DNA from: Cellulomonas sp. NTE-D12
GTDB lineage: Bacteria; Actinomycetota; Actinomycetes; Actinomycetales; Cellulomonadaceae
Direction: 5' to 3'
DNA: 64,000 nucleotides
Assembly (NCBI RefSeq): GCF_027923705.1
Contig: NZ_AP026442.1
Location: 2,232,001 to 2,296,000 of the forward strand
In this document: one piece after another, positions 1 to 7,583 of the stretch
Layout: each line of letters begins with the position of its first letter
Position numbering within the stretch: position 1 is the stretch's first letter
Notes under the pieces: generated by a model
Told to the model about the DNA's origin: nothing
The model's input: the letters and a program-made list of their open reading frames with translations, nothing else
Databases searched by the model: none
Position numbers and translations under genes: made by a program

Positions 1-358
1 CCGGCTTGGTCACGTAGGCGTTCGCGTGCAGCGAGTAGCTGCGGACGACGTCCTCCTCGGCCTCCGAGGTGGTCAGCACGACGACCGGGATCTTGCGGAG
101 CTCGTCGTCGGACTTCAGCGCCTGCAGCACCTCGCGGCCGTCCATCCGAGGCAGGTTGAGGTCGAGCAGGATCAGGTCCGGCGTCGGGGCCTGCGCGTGC
201 TCCCCCTGCTTGCGCAGGAACTCGAGTGCACTGACGCCGTCGGACACCACGGCGAGGCGGTTGCGCAGCTTGTTGTGCTCGAACGCCTCGCGCGTCATCA
301 GGACGTCCCCGGGGTCGTCCTCCACCAGCAGCACGTCGATGATCTTCTGGTCCGGCAC
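1..358 (-). CDS. Response regulator receiver protein (Rcp1/CheY-like), C-terminus outside window
   Basis: A stand-alone receiver domain, about 119 codons visible before the window edge. It starts at GTG 358, preceded by a GAGAGGA ribosome site. The acidic pair follows a LLVEDDPGD motif, the phospho-acceptor Asp sits in LILLDLNLPRMDG, the switch Thr in VVVLTTSEAE and the conserved Lys in AYVTKP at the edge. There is no room to see an output domain; the wording of the motifs is that of the Rcp1 subfamily, which pairs with phytochrome-like kinases and has none. It is the last gene of a minus-strand operon behind the kinase at 483-2147, from which it probably receives phosphate (inference). Family call firm; partner inferred from position. 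Confidence 0.9.
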   Translation of the reverse strand, partial: MPDQKIIDVLLVEDDPGDVLMTREAFEHNKLRNRLAVVSDGVSALEFLRKQGEHAQAPTPDLILLDLNLPRMDGREVLQALKSDDELRKIPVVVLTTSEAEEDVVRSYSLHANAYVTKP

Positions 359-418
359 GGATGCACCGTCCTCTCGTCTCGTCAGGCCCCGGTCGGGCCG
401 GTTCGGGTGGTGGCCGAG

Positions 419-498
419 TCAGGTTCTGAACGGGCCAGGTCGTGGGCGGGTCAGGTCGTGAGCGGGTCAGGTCGTGAGCGGGTCAGGTTGTGAGCGGG
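419..498. repeat. Five tandem copies of a 16-bp unit across the kinase stop codon
   Basis: Units begin at 419, 435, 451, 467 and 483. The copies at 451 and 467 are identical (tcaggtcgtgagcggg); the one at 483 differs by one base, the one at 435 by two, the one at 419 by three. Each of the four unchanged first triplets reads TGA on the minus strand, and the copy at 483 supplies the actual stop codon of the histidine kinase. The rest of the array fills most of the gap between the kinase and the downstream receiver gene. Confidence 0.95.
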
Positions 499-2147
499 TC
501 AGGCGTTCGCGCGTCGGGTGTCGGCAGGGGGAACGGCTGCACCGCTTCCATGCCCTCCGGCCCGGACGGGCGTTCGACCTCGACCCCGGGCAGCGTCCAC
601 CGGATCGACGTCCCGGCGCCCGCCGTGCCGTCGATCCAGATCCGGCCGCCGTGGTACTCGACGATCTTCTTGCACAGGGCGAGCCCGATGCCCGTGCCCT
701 CGTACACGTCCTTGGCGTGCAGCCGCTGGAAGATGACGAAGACCCGCTCGGCGTACTGCGGCTCGATGCCGATGCCGTTGTCCCGGCACTCCAGCTCCCA
801 GAACCCGTCGTCCGCCGGCCTCGCGCTCACGTGGACCCGCGGCGCACGGTCGGGGTGACGGAACTTGATCGCGTTGCCGACCAGGTTCTGCAGCAGCTGC
901 TCGAGCAGGGGCGGCTCGCCGCGGACCACCGGCAGCTCGTCGTGCGTCACCACCGCGTCGCTCTCCTGGATCCGCTCCGAGAGCGTGTCCAGCGCCGCGT
1001 CGAGCGCGTCCTGCAGGGGCACGTCCGAGCTCTCGCCGCCCAGCCGACCCACGCGGGAGAAGCCCAGCAGGTCCTGGATCAGCTGCTGCATCCGCTTGGC
1101 GCCGTCCACGGCGAACTGGATGTACTGGTCGGCCCGCTCGTCCAGCTGACCGCCGTACCGCTTGGCGAGCAGCTGGGTGAAGGACGCGACCTTGCGCAGG
1201 GGTTCCTGCAGGTCGTGCGAGGCGACGTAGGCGAACTGCTCGAGGTCGCGGTTGGACCGCCGCAGCTCCTCGGCCTGCTCGGTGAGTCGCGCGTGCGCCT
1301 CCTCCAGACCCGCGCGCGACGCCTGGATCTGCTGCACCTGGACGACGAGGGCGTGCCGCATCGCCTCGACGTCGCGCGCCAGCACCTCGAACTCCCCGGG
1401 GCCGTCCAGCGTGACCTCGTGCAGCAGGTCGCCGGAGGTCACGGCGCGGGTGTCCGCCGTCAGCTGGTCGATCGGGCGGAGCACCCAGCCCCGCAGGGCG
1501 CGCCAGAGCAGGACGCCGGCGACGACGGCCGACACGGCCAGCAGCGCGACCGAGGCCAGCAGCACCTGCGTGTACAGGGCGAGCCGGTTCAGCGCACCGT
1601 CCCGCTCGGCGCGCAGTGCGGTGGACAGGCCGCTCGCCTGGTCGTGGACCGCGTCGAAGAGACGCTGACCGGCCTGCACCTGCGCCGCCGCCACGGAGCC
1701 GGCACCCTGGGCCCGCACCTGCGCGACGACGGGGTCGGCCCACCCGGAGGTCCACGCCTCGGCCGCCGCAGCAGCGCGCCGGCCGGCGTTCGCGGCAGCG
1801 ACGTCACCGGAGCCCGACAGGTCGGCCGCCAGGGCGTCGAAGCCGCCGTCGGGAGCGCTGCGGAGCGTGTCGAACGGTCCGAGCGTCGACGGGTCCGCGG
1901 CCATGGCGTACGAGAGGACGGCCGACCGGGCGTCGGCCAGCCCGGCGTAGGCGCTGTCCGCCCGGGTGATCTCGTCGAAGCTGCGCTGCGTGACCGCCCG
2001 CTGCACGGACAGCAGCCGAGCAGCGGCCAGCGTCGCGACCACCAGCACCACGGCGAGCACGACGGTCGCGGTCGTCAGCATGCCGGTCAGCCGGTCGCGC
2101 AGGGTGCGGATCGGAACAACCCGGCGTGAGGAGCGCGGCGTCGTCAT
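483..2147 (-). CDS. Membrane sensor histidine kinase (HAMP, HisKA, HATPase_c)
   Basis: 554 aa. A membrane segment at about 24-46, an extracytoplasmic region of roughly 145 residues of CHASE3-like helical character, a second membrane segment at about 193-215, HAMP at about 217-270, a coiled coil, then HisKA with phospho-acceptor His311 in ASHDLQEPLRK, and HATPase_c with N box (LVGNAIKF), G1 (DNGIGI) and G2 (GTGIGLALCK). The DLQEPLR wording and FQRLHAKD before G2 are typical of cyanobacteriochrome/Cph1-type kinases, but no GAF or phytochrome domain is present. Its ATG overlaps the stop of the upstream receiver-phosphatase gene (ATGA), so the two are translationally coupled; the downstream receiver is the likely phosphate recipient. 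The stop lies in a 16-bp tandem repeat. The signal sensed is unknown. Confidence 0.93.
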   Translation of the reverse strand: MTTPRSSRRVVPIRTLRDRLTGMLTTATVVLAVVLVVATLAAARLLSVQRAVTQRSFDEITRADSAYAGLADARSAVLSYAMAADPSTLGPFDTLRSAPDGGFDALAADLSGSGDVAAANAGRRAAAAAEAWTSGWADPVVAQVRAQGAGSVAAAQVQAGQRLFDAVHDQASGLSTALRAERDGALNRLALYTQVLLASVALLAVSAVVAGVLLWRALRGWVLRPIDQLTADTRAVTSGDLLHEVTLDGPGEFEVLARDVEAMRHALVVQVQQIQASRAGLEEAHARLTEQAEELRRSNRDLEQFAYVASHDLQEPLRKVASFTQLLAKRYGGQLDERADQYIQFAVDGAKRMQQLIQDLLGFSRVGRLGGESSDVPLQDALDAALDTLSERIQESDAVVTHDELPVVRGEPPLLEQLLQNLVGNAIKFRHPDRAPRVHVSARPADDGFWELECRDNGIGIEPQYAERVFVIFQRLHAKDVYEGTGIGLALCKKIVEYHGGRIWIDGTAGAGTSIRWTLPGVEVERPSGPEGMEAVQPFPLPTPDARTPDPLTT

Positions 2148-3370
2148 GACCTCCGCCCGATCACGATCACCGCCGCGTCGTCGACGAGGTCGCCGCCGTG
2201 CCGGTCCCGCACGGCATCGAGCACCGTGGTCACCAGCGGGTCGTCACCGGCGCCGGGCGGCACCGCCGGGACGTGGCCGTGGGCGGCGGCCGCACCCTCG
2301 ACCACCCGGAGCAGACCGTCCTTGCCGAGCCGCTCGCCCCCGCCGCCGACGGTCGCCTCGAGCAGACCGTCCGTGTAGAGCATCACGCGCCAGCGGTCCC
2401 CGAGCTCGAGCGGCAGCGGGTCCCAGCCACCGGGTACGGGGATGCCCAGGGCACGGCCCCGTGCCGAGGCGGGCAACAGCCGAGCCGGGTCGCCCACCAG
2501 CATGGGCACCGGGTGTCCTGCCAGGTACAGGTCGGCGTGCCGCCGGTCCGGGTGCACCGCCAGCATCGACACCGTGGTGAACAGCTCGGGCCGCGAGCGC
2601 TCGGTGGCCAGCACCAGCTCGAGCTGCCCGAGGATCTGCTCGGTCGGGACGCCGGTCACCACGAGCGTGCGCCACGCCGTGCGCAAGGTGGCGCCCAGCG
2701 CCGCCTCGTCGGGCCCGTGACCGCAGACGTCGCCCACCATCGCCAGCACGGTGCCGTCCGGCCGCTGCACCACGTCGTAGAAGTCGCCGCCCAGCAGACC
2801 GTCCCGGCCCGCCCGGTACCCGACGCGCACCTCGAGGCCCGGGTCCTGGACCGACGGCCTCGGCAGCAGCGCCCGCTCCAGCCGCGCCGCCTCCGCGCCT
2901 CGCACGAGGCTGCGGTACAGAGCCCTGTCGGTGTCCTCCAGCCGGCGGCGCTGCACGGCGTAGCGCACCGAACGACCGAGGCTCTCGCCGTCGACGTCGC
3001 CCTTCACCAGGTAGTCCTGGGCGCCTGCGGCGACCGCGGCGAGCCCCACCCCGTCGCCGGCAAGTCCTGTGAGCACCACGACAGCGGGCGCCTGGTGGGA
3101 CAGCAGCCGCTCCAGACCCGCGAGGCCGACGGTGTCCGGCAGACCGAGGTCCAGCAGCACGCAGTCCACGTCGAGCCGCTCGAGCGCCTGGTCCATGGTG
3201 CGCACCCACGTGAGGCGCGTCTCCAGGCCGGCGTCCGCGAGGTGCTCCCGCACCAGCAGGGCGTCCCCGTCGTCGTCCTCCACCAGGAGGATGCGGAGCG
3301 GGCCGTCCGTCCGCGTCCCGACCGGGCCGAAGCGGGTGACGTCGTCCGACGCGGGCGGCGTGTGCCTCAC
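2144..3370 (-). CDS. Response regulator fused to SpoIIE/RsbU-type PP2C phosphatase
   Basis: 408 aa from GTG 3370, chosen because GGAGAGGAG lies just upstream; the frame stays open to 3451 without a better start. Residues 25-145 form a receiver domain (EDDDGD acidic cluster, phospho-acceptor Asp74 in VLLDLGLPD, Thr in VVVLTG, Lys123). Residues about 165-405 form a SpoIIE-type Mn/Mg serine phosphatase (GGDFYDV near 195, GDVCGHGPDEA near 215, YTDGLLEA, DDAAVIV at the end). Such proteins usually dephosphorylate an anti-sigma-factor antagonist when the receiver is phosphorylated. No STAS or anti-sigma gene is adjacent, so the target lies elsewhere. First gene of the operon with the kinase and the Rcp1-like receiver. 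Confidence 0.93.
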   Translation of the reverse strand: MRHTPPASDDVTRFGPVGTRTDGPLRILLVEDDDGDALLVREHLADAGLETRLTWVRTMDQALERLDVDCVLLDLGLPDTVGLAGLERLLSHQAPAVVVLTGLAGDGVGLAAVAAGAQDYLVKGDVDGESLGRSVRYAVQRRRLEDTDRALYRSLVRGAEAARLERALLPRPSVQDPGLEVRVGYRAGRDGLLGGDFYDVVQRPDGTVLAMVGDVCGHGPDEAALGATLRTAWRTLVVTGVPTEQILGQLELVLATERSRPELFTTVSMLAVHPDRRHADLYLAGHPVPMLVGDPARLLPASARGRALGIPVPGGWDPLPLELGDRWRVMLYTDGLLEATVGGGGERLGKDGLLRVVEGAAAAHGHVPAVPPGAGDDPLVTTVLDAVRDRHGGDLVDDAAVIVIGRRS

Positions 3371-3597
3371 AGGTCTCCTCTCCGGCCGGCCGTCTGGCGA
3401 AGCGTACGGCGGGGCACCGCCCGGCGCGCGGCGGGCGGTGGCGCAGCGCACCGCGCGGACACGCGCGTGCAGCGCCTACGCCGGAGTCGGATAATGGACG
3501 GCCGCCCGCGCCGATCGACACCCTCGATCGAACTCCGGGCGACGTCCGTGCAGGACCCGGAACGACGGCCACGGGCCGCCGGACAGGAGCGCAGCAG

Positions 3598-5841
3598 GTG
3601 GCAGGACGTCAGGACGAGCTCGCCGGCGAGCAGCAGGTGGTCGACGAGCTGTACGCCCGGCTGGACCAGCAGCGAGCCCAGACCCGGGACCGCCTCGCCG
3701 CGGTGCGACGGTCCGGCCCGTCCGGGTCCCCGCAGAACCGCAGCGAGCGGGACGCGTTCGCCACCCTGTACGAGGACCGGCTCGCGCAGCTGGAGGCGGT
3801 CGAGGACCGCCTCGCCTTCGGCCGGCTCGACCTGGACGACGGCCAGCGCCGCTACGTCGGACGCATCGGGCTGACCGACGCCGAGCAGACCCCGCTGCTG
3901 ACCGACTGGCGCGCTCCCGCGGCGCGGGCGTTCTACCGGGCGACCGCGGCGCATCCCGAGGGGGTGGTGCAGCGACGTCACCTGGTGACGTCCGGTCGCA
4001 CCGTCACCGGCGTCGAGGACGAGGTGCTCGACCTGGACCGGCTGGACGCGTCGGACACCGCCGGGACGCTGAGCGGAGAGGGGGCGCTGCTGGCGGCCCT
4101 CGGCGCTCGGCGCACCGGCCGGATGGGCGACATCGTCGCCACGATCCAGGCGGAGCAGGACGCGGTCATCCGGGCCGACCTGCAGGGGACCCTGGTGGTG
4201 CAGGGCGGTCCGGGCACCGGCAAGACGGCCGTGGCCCTGCACCGGGCGGCCTACCTGCTCTACGCGCACCGCCGCCTCCTCGAGCGCGCGGGGGTGCTGC
4301 TCGTGGGCCCGAGCAGGACGTTCCTGCGCTACATCGACCAGGTGCTGCCTGCGCTCGGCGAGACCGGCGTGGTCACCACCACGCTGTCGGAGCTGTACCC
4401 GGGCGTCGTCGGCGTGGCGCCCGAGGCCGCTGACGTGGCGGAGCTGAAGGGCCGTGCCGTGATGGCCCGCGTCGTGGCACGGGCGGTCCGCGCGCGCCAG
4501 CGCGTTCCCGCTGCACCGGTGAGCGTCCGGATCGACGGCAGGCTCGTGGAGGTGCGGCCCTCGGACGTCGCCTCGGCGATCGCACGCGCGCAGCGCCAGC
4601 ACCGGCCGCACAACCAGGCCCGCATCGGCTTCGTCCGCGACATGCTGGGACGGCTCGCGGAGCAGTACGCCGCCCAGCTGGGTTTCCCCGTCCCGGCGGA
4701 CGAGCGCGCCGAGCTGATGGAGGAGCTGCGGACGACGCGGGAGATCCGCATCGCGCTGAACCTCGCGTGGATGCCGCTGACGGCCGAGAAGCTCGTCTCC
4801 GACCTGTACGCCAAGCCGCACCGGCTGGCCGAGGCCGCACCGGAGCTGAGCGCCGCGCAGCGTCAGCTGCTCGCACGGCCGGCCGAGTCGCCGTGGACGG
4901 CCGCCGACGTCCCGCTGCTCGACGAGGCGGCCGAGCTGCTCGGTGAGGACGACCAGGCCGCTCGCGCCCAGGCACGCAACGCCGCACGGCGCCGTGCGGA
5001 GGAGGTGGAGTACGCCCGGCAGGTGCTCGCGTCCACCGGGGCCGGCGGGCTGGTCTCGGCGGAGTCGCTCGCGGACCGGTTCGCCGGCACCGGACCGTCG
5101 CTCACCACGGCGGAACGAGCCGCCGCAGACCGCTCCTGGACCTACGGGCACGTCGTCGTGGACGAGGCGCAGGAGCTGTCGGCGATGGCGTGGCGAGCGC
5201 TGCTGCGGCGCGTGCCGACCCGGTCGATGACGGTGGTCGGCGACGTGGCGCAGACGTCGTCGCCTGGCGGTGCGAGCTCGTGGTCCGGGATGCTCGACCC
5301 GGTGCTCGGCGGCTCGTGGCGGCTGGCCGAGCTGACCGTCAACTACCGCACGCCGGCAGTCGTCGCGGAGGCCGCGGGCCGCATGGCGGTCGCGGTCGGC
5401 CTGCCCGTCAGCCCCCTGACCTCCGCCCGCGACGTCGAGGACGCCCTGGTGATCGAGGGGGTGGCTGCCGACGAGCTCGTCGACGCGGCCGCGCAGCGTG
5501 CCCTCAAGGCGGTCGGCGACGTGTCCGACGCGGCCGGCTCCGGTCGGGTCGCGCTGGTGGCGGTCCCCCACCGCCTGCCGCACGTCCGCGCGGCGCTGGC
5601 GGCGCTCGGCCGGCCGGTCGCGGGCGCGGACGACGGCACGGCGGTGGACCTCGGTGCGGACCTCGTGGTGCTCAGCCCGGTCCAGACGAAGGGCCTGGAG
5701 TTCGACGTGGTCGTGCTCGTCGAGCCGGCCGAGGTGCTGCAGGAGAGCGCCGGGGACCTGTACGTCGCGATGACCCGGCCGACGCAGCTGCTGCACGTCG
5801 TGCACGCGAACCCCCTGCCGGACGGTCTCCGGCCGGCCTGA
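3598..5841 (+). CDS. HelD/UvrD-like superfamily 1 ATPase, RNA polymerase-associated helicase
   Basis: 747 aa from GTG 3598, with AGGAG about 12 bases upstream. N-terminal coiled-coil arm (residues 1-75), a conserved ATLYEDRL / DWRAPAARAFY region, Walker A GGPGTGKT at 203-210 followed by VALHRAAYLLY, Walker B VVVDEAQEL near residue 520, and C-terminal motifs TVNYRTP and QTKGLEFDVVV, ending with the motif VI region LYVAMTRPTQLL. This is the HelD architecture. HelD proteins release stalled RNA polymerase, and actinobacterial HelR also protects against rifamycins. Whether this copy confers such protection cannot be read from sequence. It is divergent from the signalling operon and followed by two hairpins before serA. 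A hexamer GATAAT at 3490-3495 may be its -10. Confidence 0.9.
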   Translation: MAGRQDELAGEQQVVDELYARLDQQRAQTRDRLAAVRRSGPSGSPQNRSERDAFATLYEDRLAQLEAVEDRLAFGRLDLDDGQRRYVGRIGLTDAEQTPLLTDWRAPAARAFYRATAAHPEGVVQRRHLVTSGRTVTGVEDEVLDLDRLDASDTAGTLSGEGALLAALGARRTGRMGDIVATIQAEQDAVIRADLQGTLVVQGGPGTGKTAVALHRAAYLLYAHRRLLERAGVLLVGPSRTFLRYIDQVLPALGETGVVTTTLSELYPGVVGVAPEAADVAELKGRAVMARVVARAVRARQRVPAAPVSVRIDGRLVEVRPSDVASAIARAQRQHRPHNQARIGFVRDMLGRLAEQYAAQLGFPVPADERAELMEELRTTREIRIALNLAWMPLTAEKLVSDLYAKPHRLAEAAPELSAAQRQLLARPAESPWTAADVPLLDEAAELLGEDDQAARAQARNAARRRAEEVEYARQVLASTGAGGLVSAESLADRFAGTGPSLTTAERAAADRSWTYGHVVVDEAQELSAMAWRALLRRVPTRSMTVVGDVAQTSSPGGASSWSGMLDPVLGGSWRLAELTVNYRTPAVVAEAAGRMAVAVGLPVSPLTSARDVEDALVIEGVAADELVDAAAQRALKAVGDVSDAAGSGRVALVAVPHRLPHVRAALAALGRPVAGADDGTAVDLGADLVVLSPVQTKGLEFDVVVLVEPAEVLQESAGDLYVAMTRPTQLLHVVHANPLPDGLRPA

Positions 5842-5854
5842 GGCCCTCGGGGAC

Positions 5855-5896
5855 GTCCGCGGAGCGGACCGTTGCCCGTCCGAGGCGCGGACGGGC
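5855..5896. terminator. Two consecutive hairpins between HelD and serA
   Basis: A 6-bp stem (5855-5860 with 5864-5869) is followed by a perfect 9-bp G+C stem (5874-5882 with 5888-5896, loop aggcg). No U-tract follows, as is common for terminators in high-GC actinobacteria. The second hairpin ends 13 bases before the serA GTG, so it could instead shape the serA leader. Confidence 0.5.
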
Positions 5897-5909
5897 GCAC
5901 CATGGTGTC

Positions 5910-7109
5910 GTGCTGAAGGCCCTGCTGCTGGAGAACATCCACCCCCACGCCCGCACCATCCTCACCGAGGCCGGGTTCGAGGTGGTCACGCGGTCCGGCG
6001 CGCTCGACGAGGACGAGCTGATCGAGGCGCTCGACGGCGTGCACATGCTCGGGATCCGGTCGAAGACCCAGGTGTCGGCCCGTGCGCTCGAGCACGCCCC
6101 GGACCTGCTCACCGTCGGCGCGTTCTGCATCGGCACCAACCAGATCGACCTTCGCGCCGCCGCGTCGCACGGCATCGCGGCCTTCAACGCGCCGTTCTCC
6201 AACACCCGGTCGGTCGTGGAGCTGGCGATCTCCGAGATCATCGCGCTCACCCGGCGGCTGGTGGACTTCGACCGGCAGATGCACGCGGGCGTGTGGAACA
6301 AGTCGGCCAGCGGCGCCCACGAGGTGCGCGGCCGGACGCTGGGCATCGTCGGCTACGGCAACATCGGCACGCAGCTGTCGGTGCTGGCGGAGAACCTCGG
6401 CATGTCGGTGGTGTTCTACGACACCGCCGAGAAGCTCGCCCTGGGCAACGCTCGCCGCATGCACTCGCTCGACGAGCTGCTCGAGGCAGCCGACGTGGTC
6501 ACGCTCCACGTCGACGGTCGGTCCGGCAACGCCGGGCTGTTCGGCGCCAAGCAGTTCGCCCGGATGCGCGAGGGTGCGATCTTCCTCAACCTGTCCCGCG
6601 GTTTCGTCGTCGACTACCCGGCGCTGCAGGAGGCCATCACCTCCGGGCACGTCGCCGGGGCGGCGGTCGACGTGTTCGCGCACGAGCCGAAGCGCAACGG
6701 CGACCCCTTCGAGTCCGAGCTGCGCGGCCTGCCGAACGTGATCCTCACCCCGCACACCGGTGGCTCCACCGAGGAGGCGCAGGAGGCGATCGGGCAGTTC
6801 GTCGCCCACAAGGTGCGCGACTACCTCACCACCGGCTCGACGACCCTGTCGGTCAACGTGCCCAACCTCGCGCTGGACCAGGCGCCGGACGTGCACCGCC
6901 TGGCGTACCTGCACCGCAACGTGCCCGGCGTGCTCGCCGCGGTGAACGCGACCCTGGCCGAGCACGGTGTCAACATCGAGGGCCAGCTGCTGGCCACGCG
7001 CGGCGAGCTGGGCTACGTGGTGACGGACGCCGGGAGCCTGGTCGACGAGGCGGCCGTGACGGCGCTGCGGGACCGCCCCGAGTCCGTCCGCCTGCGTCTG
7101 CTCTCCTGA
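5910..7109 (+). CDS. serA: D-3-phosphoglycerate dehydrogenase
   Basis: 399 aa. Commits 3-phosphoglycerate to serine synthesis by NAD-dependent oxidation to 3-phosphohydroxypyruvate. The catalytic/nucleotide-binding fold shows GYGNIG at 148-153, the conserved Arg in NLSRGFVVD and the His in TPHTGGSTEEAQ. The last ~70 residues (VPGVLAAVNATLAEHGVNI) are an ACT domain, which usually binds serine for feedback inhibition. The length is that of the E. coli-type enzyme and lacks the extra intervening domain of the ~530-aa mycobacterial type. GTG 5910 is the start: the ATG at 5902 is in another frame and ends after four codons. No ribosome site is visible; CACCAT lies 6 bases before the GTG, so the message may be leaderless. 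A strong hairpin follows. Confidence 0.95.
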   Translation: MLKALLLENIHPHARTILTEAGFEVVTRSGALDEDELIEALDGVHMLGIRSKTQVSARALEHAPDLLTVGAFCIGTNQIDLRAAASHGIAAFNAPFSNTRSVVELAISEIIALTRRLVDFDRQMHAGVWNKSASGAHEVRGRTLGIVGYGNIGTQLSVLAENLGMSVVFYDTAEKLALGNARRMHSLDELLEAADVVTLHVDGRSGNAGLFGAKQFARMREGAIFLNLSRGFVVDYPALQEAITSGHVAGAAVDVFAHEPKRNGDPFESELRGLPNVILTPHTGGSTEEAQEAIGQFVAHKVRDYLTTGSTTLSVNVPNLALDQAPDVHRLAYLHRNVPGVLAAVNATLAEHGVNIEGQLLATRGELGYVVTDAGSLVDEAAVTALRDRPESVRLRLLS

Positions 7110-7116
7110 GGTCGGG

Positions 7117-7162
7117 ACGACGACGGCCGTCGTCGCACTGCTGCGACGACGGCCGTGGTCGT
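7117..7162. terminator. Bidirectional terminator hairpin after serA
   Basis: A perfect 15-bp stem (7123-7137 with 7142-7156, loop ctgc) extends by five more pairs (7117-7121 with 7158-7162) beyond one mismatch. It starts 7 bases after the serA stop and lies between serA and the oppositely oriented DUF5302 gene, so it can serve both strands. Confidence 0.85.
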
Positions 7163-7239
7163 GCACCTGGGAGCCCTGCCCGGGTCCGGGACCGGTCCGG
7201 CCCGGGTCGATCCCGGAACAGACCCCGATCAGCCCCGTG

Positions 7240-7428
7240 TCAGGCCGAGCCGCTCTTGCGCTGGAACCGACGCTGCACGGGTCCGGACGTCTCGGACCCG
7301 CGGACGGAACCGCTGCCCGCCGAGCCGTCGGTCGTCCGGTGCTGTGCCGACTTCTTCCGCTCCAGAGCCTCCCGGAACTTCGCCTTGGCGTCCTCGCTCA
7401 CCGTCGGTGCGTGCTCCTCGTCCGCCAT
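7240..7428 (-). CDS. DUF5302 family small protein
   Basis: 62 aa from ATG 7428, with GGGAGGG three bases upstream. A charged, probably disordered protein: acidic N-terminus (MADEEHAPTVSEDAKAKFREALERK) and a basic, Ser/Gly-rich tail ending QRRFQRKSGSA. The sequence pattern is that of DUF5302, a small actinobacterial family of unknown function. No membrane segment, signal or cysteine. It shares its upstream region (7429-7583) with the divergent aldo/keto reductase. A longer frame to 7548 is open but lacks the conserved start and ribosome site. The family call comes from recognising the motif pattern; function unknown. Confidence 0.75.
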   Translation of the reverse strand: MADEEHAPTVSEDAKAKFREALERKKSAQHRTTDGSAGSGSVRGSETSGPVQRRFQRKSGSA

Positions 7429-7570
7429 GGGCCCTCCCTCATAGTGCGGGCACCGCCCGCTGCCGCCCATCCGGGCGGCCTGGGGCCAGCCTGGCCCGTC
7501 GGCGTGACGACGGGCAAGCCGGACAGCCGCGAGACCCTTACCGGCCACCTCGGGTGCGCCGGCTCTGCCG

Positions 7571-7576
7571 TAGCGT
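7571..7576 (+). promoter_or_regulatory. -10 hexamer TAGCGT of a leaderless promoter
   Basis: TAGCGT ends 7 bases before the GTG of the aldo/keto reductase, and there is no ribosome site. This is the TANNNT spacing expected when transcription starts at the start codon. Confidence 0.6.
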
Positions 7577-7583
7577 CGGCCAC

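Noticed and set aside
419..498. CRISPR-like short repeats
   Set aside because: The 16-bp units are directly adjacent with no spacers and lie across a stop codon; this is a tandem repeat, not an array.
474..2129. Long open frame on the plus strand opposite the histidine kinase
   Set aside because: Its protein is Arg/Gln/Val-rich with no domain, as expected for an antisense shadow in very G+C-rich coding sequence. The minus-strand kinase has full catalytic motifs.
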